Source of the DNA: Blepharisma stoltei
Lineage: Eukaryota; Ciliophora; Heterotrichea; Heterotrichida; Blepharismidae
NCBI GenBank assembly: GCA_914767885.1
Contig: CAJZBQ010000056.1
Span: forward strand, 760,001 to 824,000
Length of the DNA stretch: 64,000 nt
Reading direction: 5' to 3'
Shown here: positions 63,040 through 64,000 of the stretch, piece after piece
Layout: the number at the start of each line of letters is the position of its first letter
Numbering within the stretch: the stretch's first letter is position 1
Notes under the pieces: model-generated
Database searches by the model: none
Seen by the model: only the letters and a program-made list of their open reading frames with translations
What the model was told of the DNA's origin: nothing
Program-made: the position numbers and the translations under genes

Positions 63040-64000
63040 ATGGAGAGGACAAACGATCAATCTCTCTACCCCAATGTTTCTCTACTTTCTCTAAACTTAT
63101 TCCTAAGACCCCCAGTAATCAAAACTAATATCTCTGACTACAAATCTGCGAGAGCGAGGTATTTCTTAGACAATATTATTTCAAAATATGAGATTGTCTG
63201 CTTGCAAGAAGTATTTACAAGTTTCAGCTCGAGAAGAAAAAAAATCAAAAAAGAAGCATATCGTAAAGGATTTAAAGACTTCGCAGAAAGCCCAAATCCT
63301 GGGTGATTTGGTAGACATCTAACTGATGGAGGATTGCTAATACTTAGCAAATACCCAATTGTACAAAAAGATTTTTTTGGGTTCAGCCGCTCCAAGATGC
63401 CAGACACTTTAAGCCTAAAAGGCGTCCTTTATGCCAAGCTTCAGATAAATGATAAATTTGTCCACTTATTCACAGCACATTTGCAGTCATCCTACCCAAC
63501 ATCAGATTATCATAAATTTTTGAAATATCGGGAAATAAGAAGATCGCAGATTAAAGAAATGAGAGAATTCATGGATCGAAAAATTGAGTCCAGCAACGAA
63601 TTGGTTATTTTAGTAGGAGATTTCAATGTCAATGGACGAGAAGAAATCAAGCCTCCGAAGTTCAAAGACCAGGAATGCCAAGATGATTATTCTTGCTTTA
63701 TTAATGAAATCAGTAAGGGAGGAAAGGAAGAAATTCTAGATGTGTTGAGAATGAAATTTGGGTATACCCCTGCGACTTATGGTAGAGTAGATAGAAATGG
63801 AAACGCAATTGAAACTGTGTTGAGCGAAAAAGACGAGACTATGAGTGATGAAGGGCTAGACCACATATTCTTTTGTAATATTGAGAAAAGCATTGAAAAT
63901 GATTATAAAGTTCACATCAATATGGAAAGAACGCTAGTGGAGCCATTTTATACCCCAAATCAACCTTTTACACAGATAAGCGACCATGCTGCCGTCCAGA
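63040..64000 (+). CDS. Neutral sphingomyelinase-like phosphodiesterase (partial)
   Basis: An endonuclease/exonuclease/phosphatase-fold protein cut by the window end. LSLNLFLRP holds the first Asn, YEIVCLQEVF the Mg-binding Glu, GGLLILSKYPIV the next core strand, FTAHLQSSYP a His, and LVILVGDFNVNG the Asp/Asn motif. The final ISDHAAVQ contains the catalytic His. Such enzymes hydrolyse sphingomyelin or related phospholipids to ceramide. UGA Trp follows NPG at 63303. It could also be an inositol-phosphate phosphatase of the same fold. Confidence 0.78.

Overview
The window looks like germline (micronuclear) DNA of a heterotrich ciliate, most probably Blepharisma. Three sequence observations point there. 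UGA is read as Trp inside conserved proteins (for example codons 160 and 194 of triose-phosphate isomerase, and kinase, TRAPP and LRR genes), while UAA and UAG end genes. Genes carry 15-nt GT...AG introns; at least 13 are visible. Many exons are interrupted by DNA segments bounded by short direct repeats, usually TA, whose removal restores the reading frame and the family motif. That is the signature of internal eliminated sequences (IESs). I re-joined every interrupted gene by hand. After removing the proposed IESs and introns, each gene whose two ends I can place comes out as an exact multiple of three.

Layout. 1-1885: 3' part of the large-subunit rRNA gene, with three short insertions at direct repeats. 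2.9-9.9 kb: TPI, three or four uncharacterised proteins, a TPR protein and mitochondrial uL13. 10.6-16.4 kb: an ALYREF-like mRNA export factor broken by three unrelated insertions, a HAD-like phosphatase and a tail-anchored coiled-coil protein. 16.9-22.3 kb: a long IQ-motif protein with a 63-bp tandem repeat. 22.5-33.9 kb: complex I subunit NDUFS8, a mitochondrial DnaJ, IFT81, a roadblock dynein light chain, a GPGxY-motif protein, a CDPK and a glucose-6-phosphatase-like membrane protein. 35-42.4 kb: a PX-domain sorting nexin, a long-chain acyl-CoA synthetase and a WNK kinase with a peptidoglycan-binding-like domain. 43.8-56.9 kb: an LRR protein, TBC1D31-like, WASHC2/FAM21-like, TRAPPC10-like, LSM5-like and SSF1/PPAN. 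58.5-64 kb: a four-cNBD cGMP-dependent kinase, a metaxin-like protein and the start of a neutral sphingomyelinase-like protein. The genes are unrelated housekeeping, trafficking and ciliary genes, with no operon logic.

The germline-limited layer is the main interest, and it has at least three architectures. (1) AT-rich MITEs of about 190-400 bp with CTCC...GGAG ends and a GTGAGCGAAC hairpin, flanked by TA; these match what has been described as Pogo-derived BogoMITEs in Blepharisma (recalled, not checked here). (2) GC-rich nested palindromes of about 100-230 bp that start TA-TAGCG and end CGCTA-TA, in which the arms are themselves palindromes. (3) GC-rich retroposon-like elements of about 290-650 bp flanked by direct repeats of up to 18 bp, several lying inside exons and removable exactly at that duplication. 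All three occur together in the ALYREF-like gene, and elements are nested in one another in the acyl-CoA synthetase gene. The rDNA insertions may be a fourth class.
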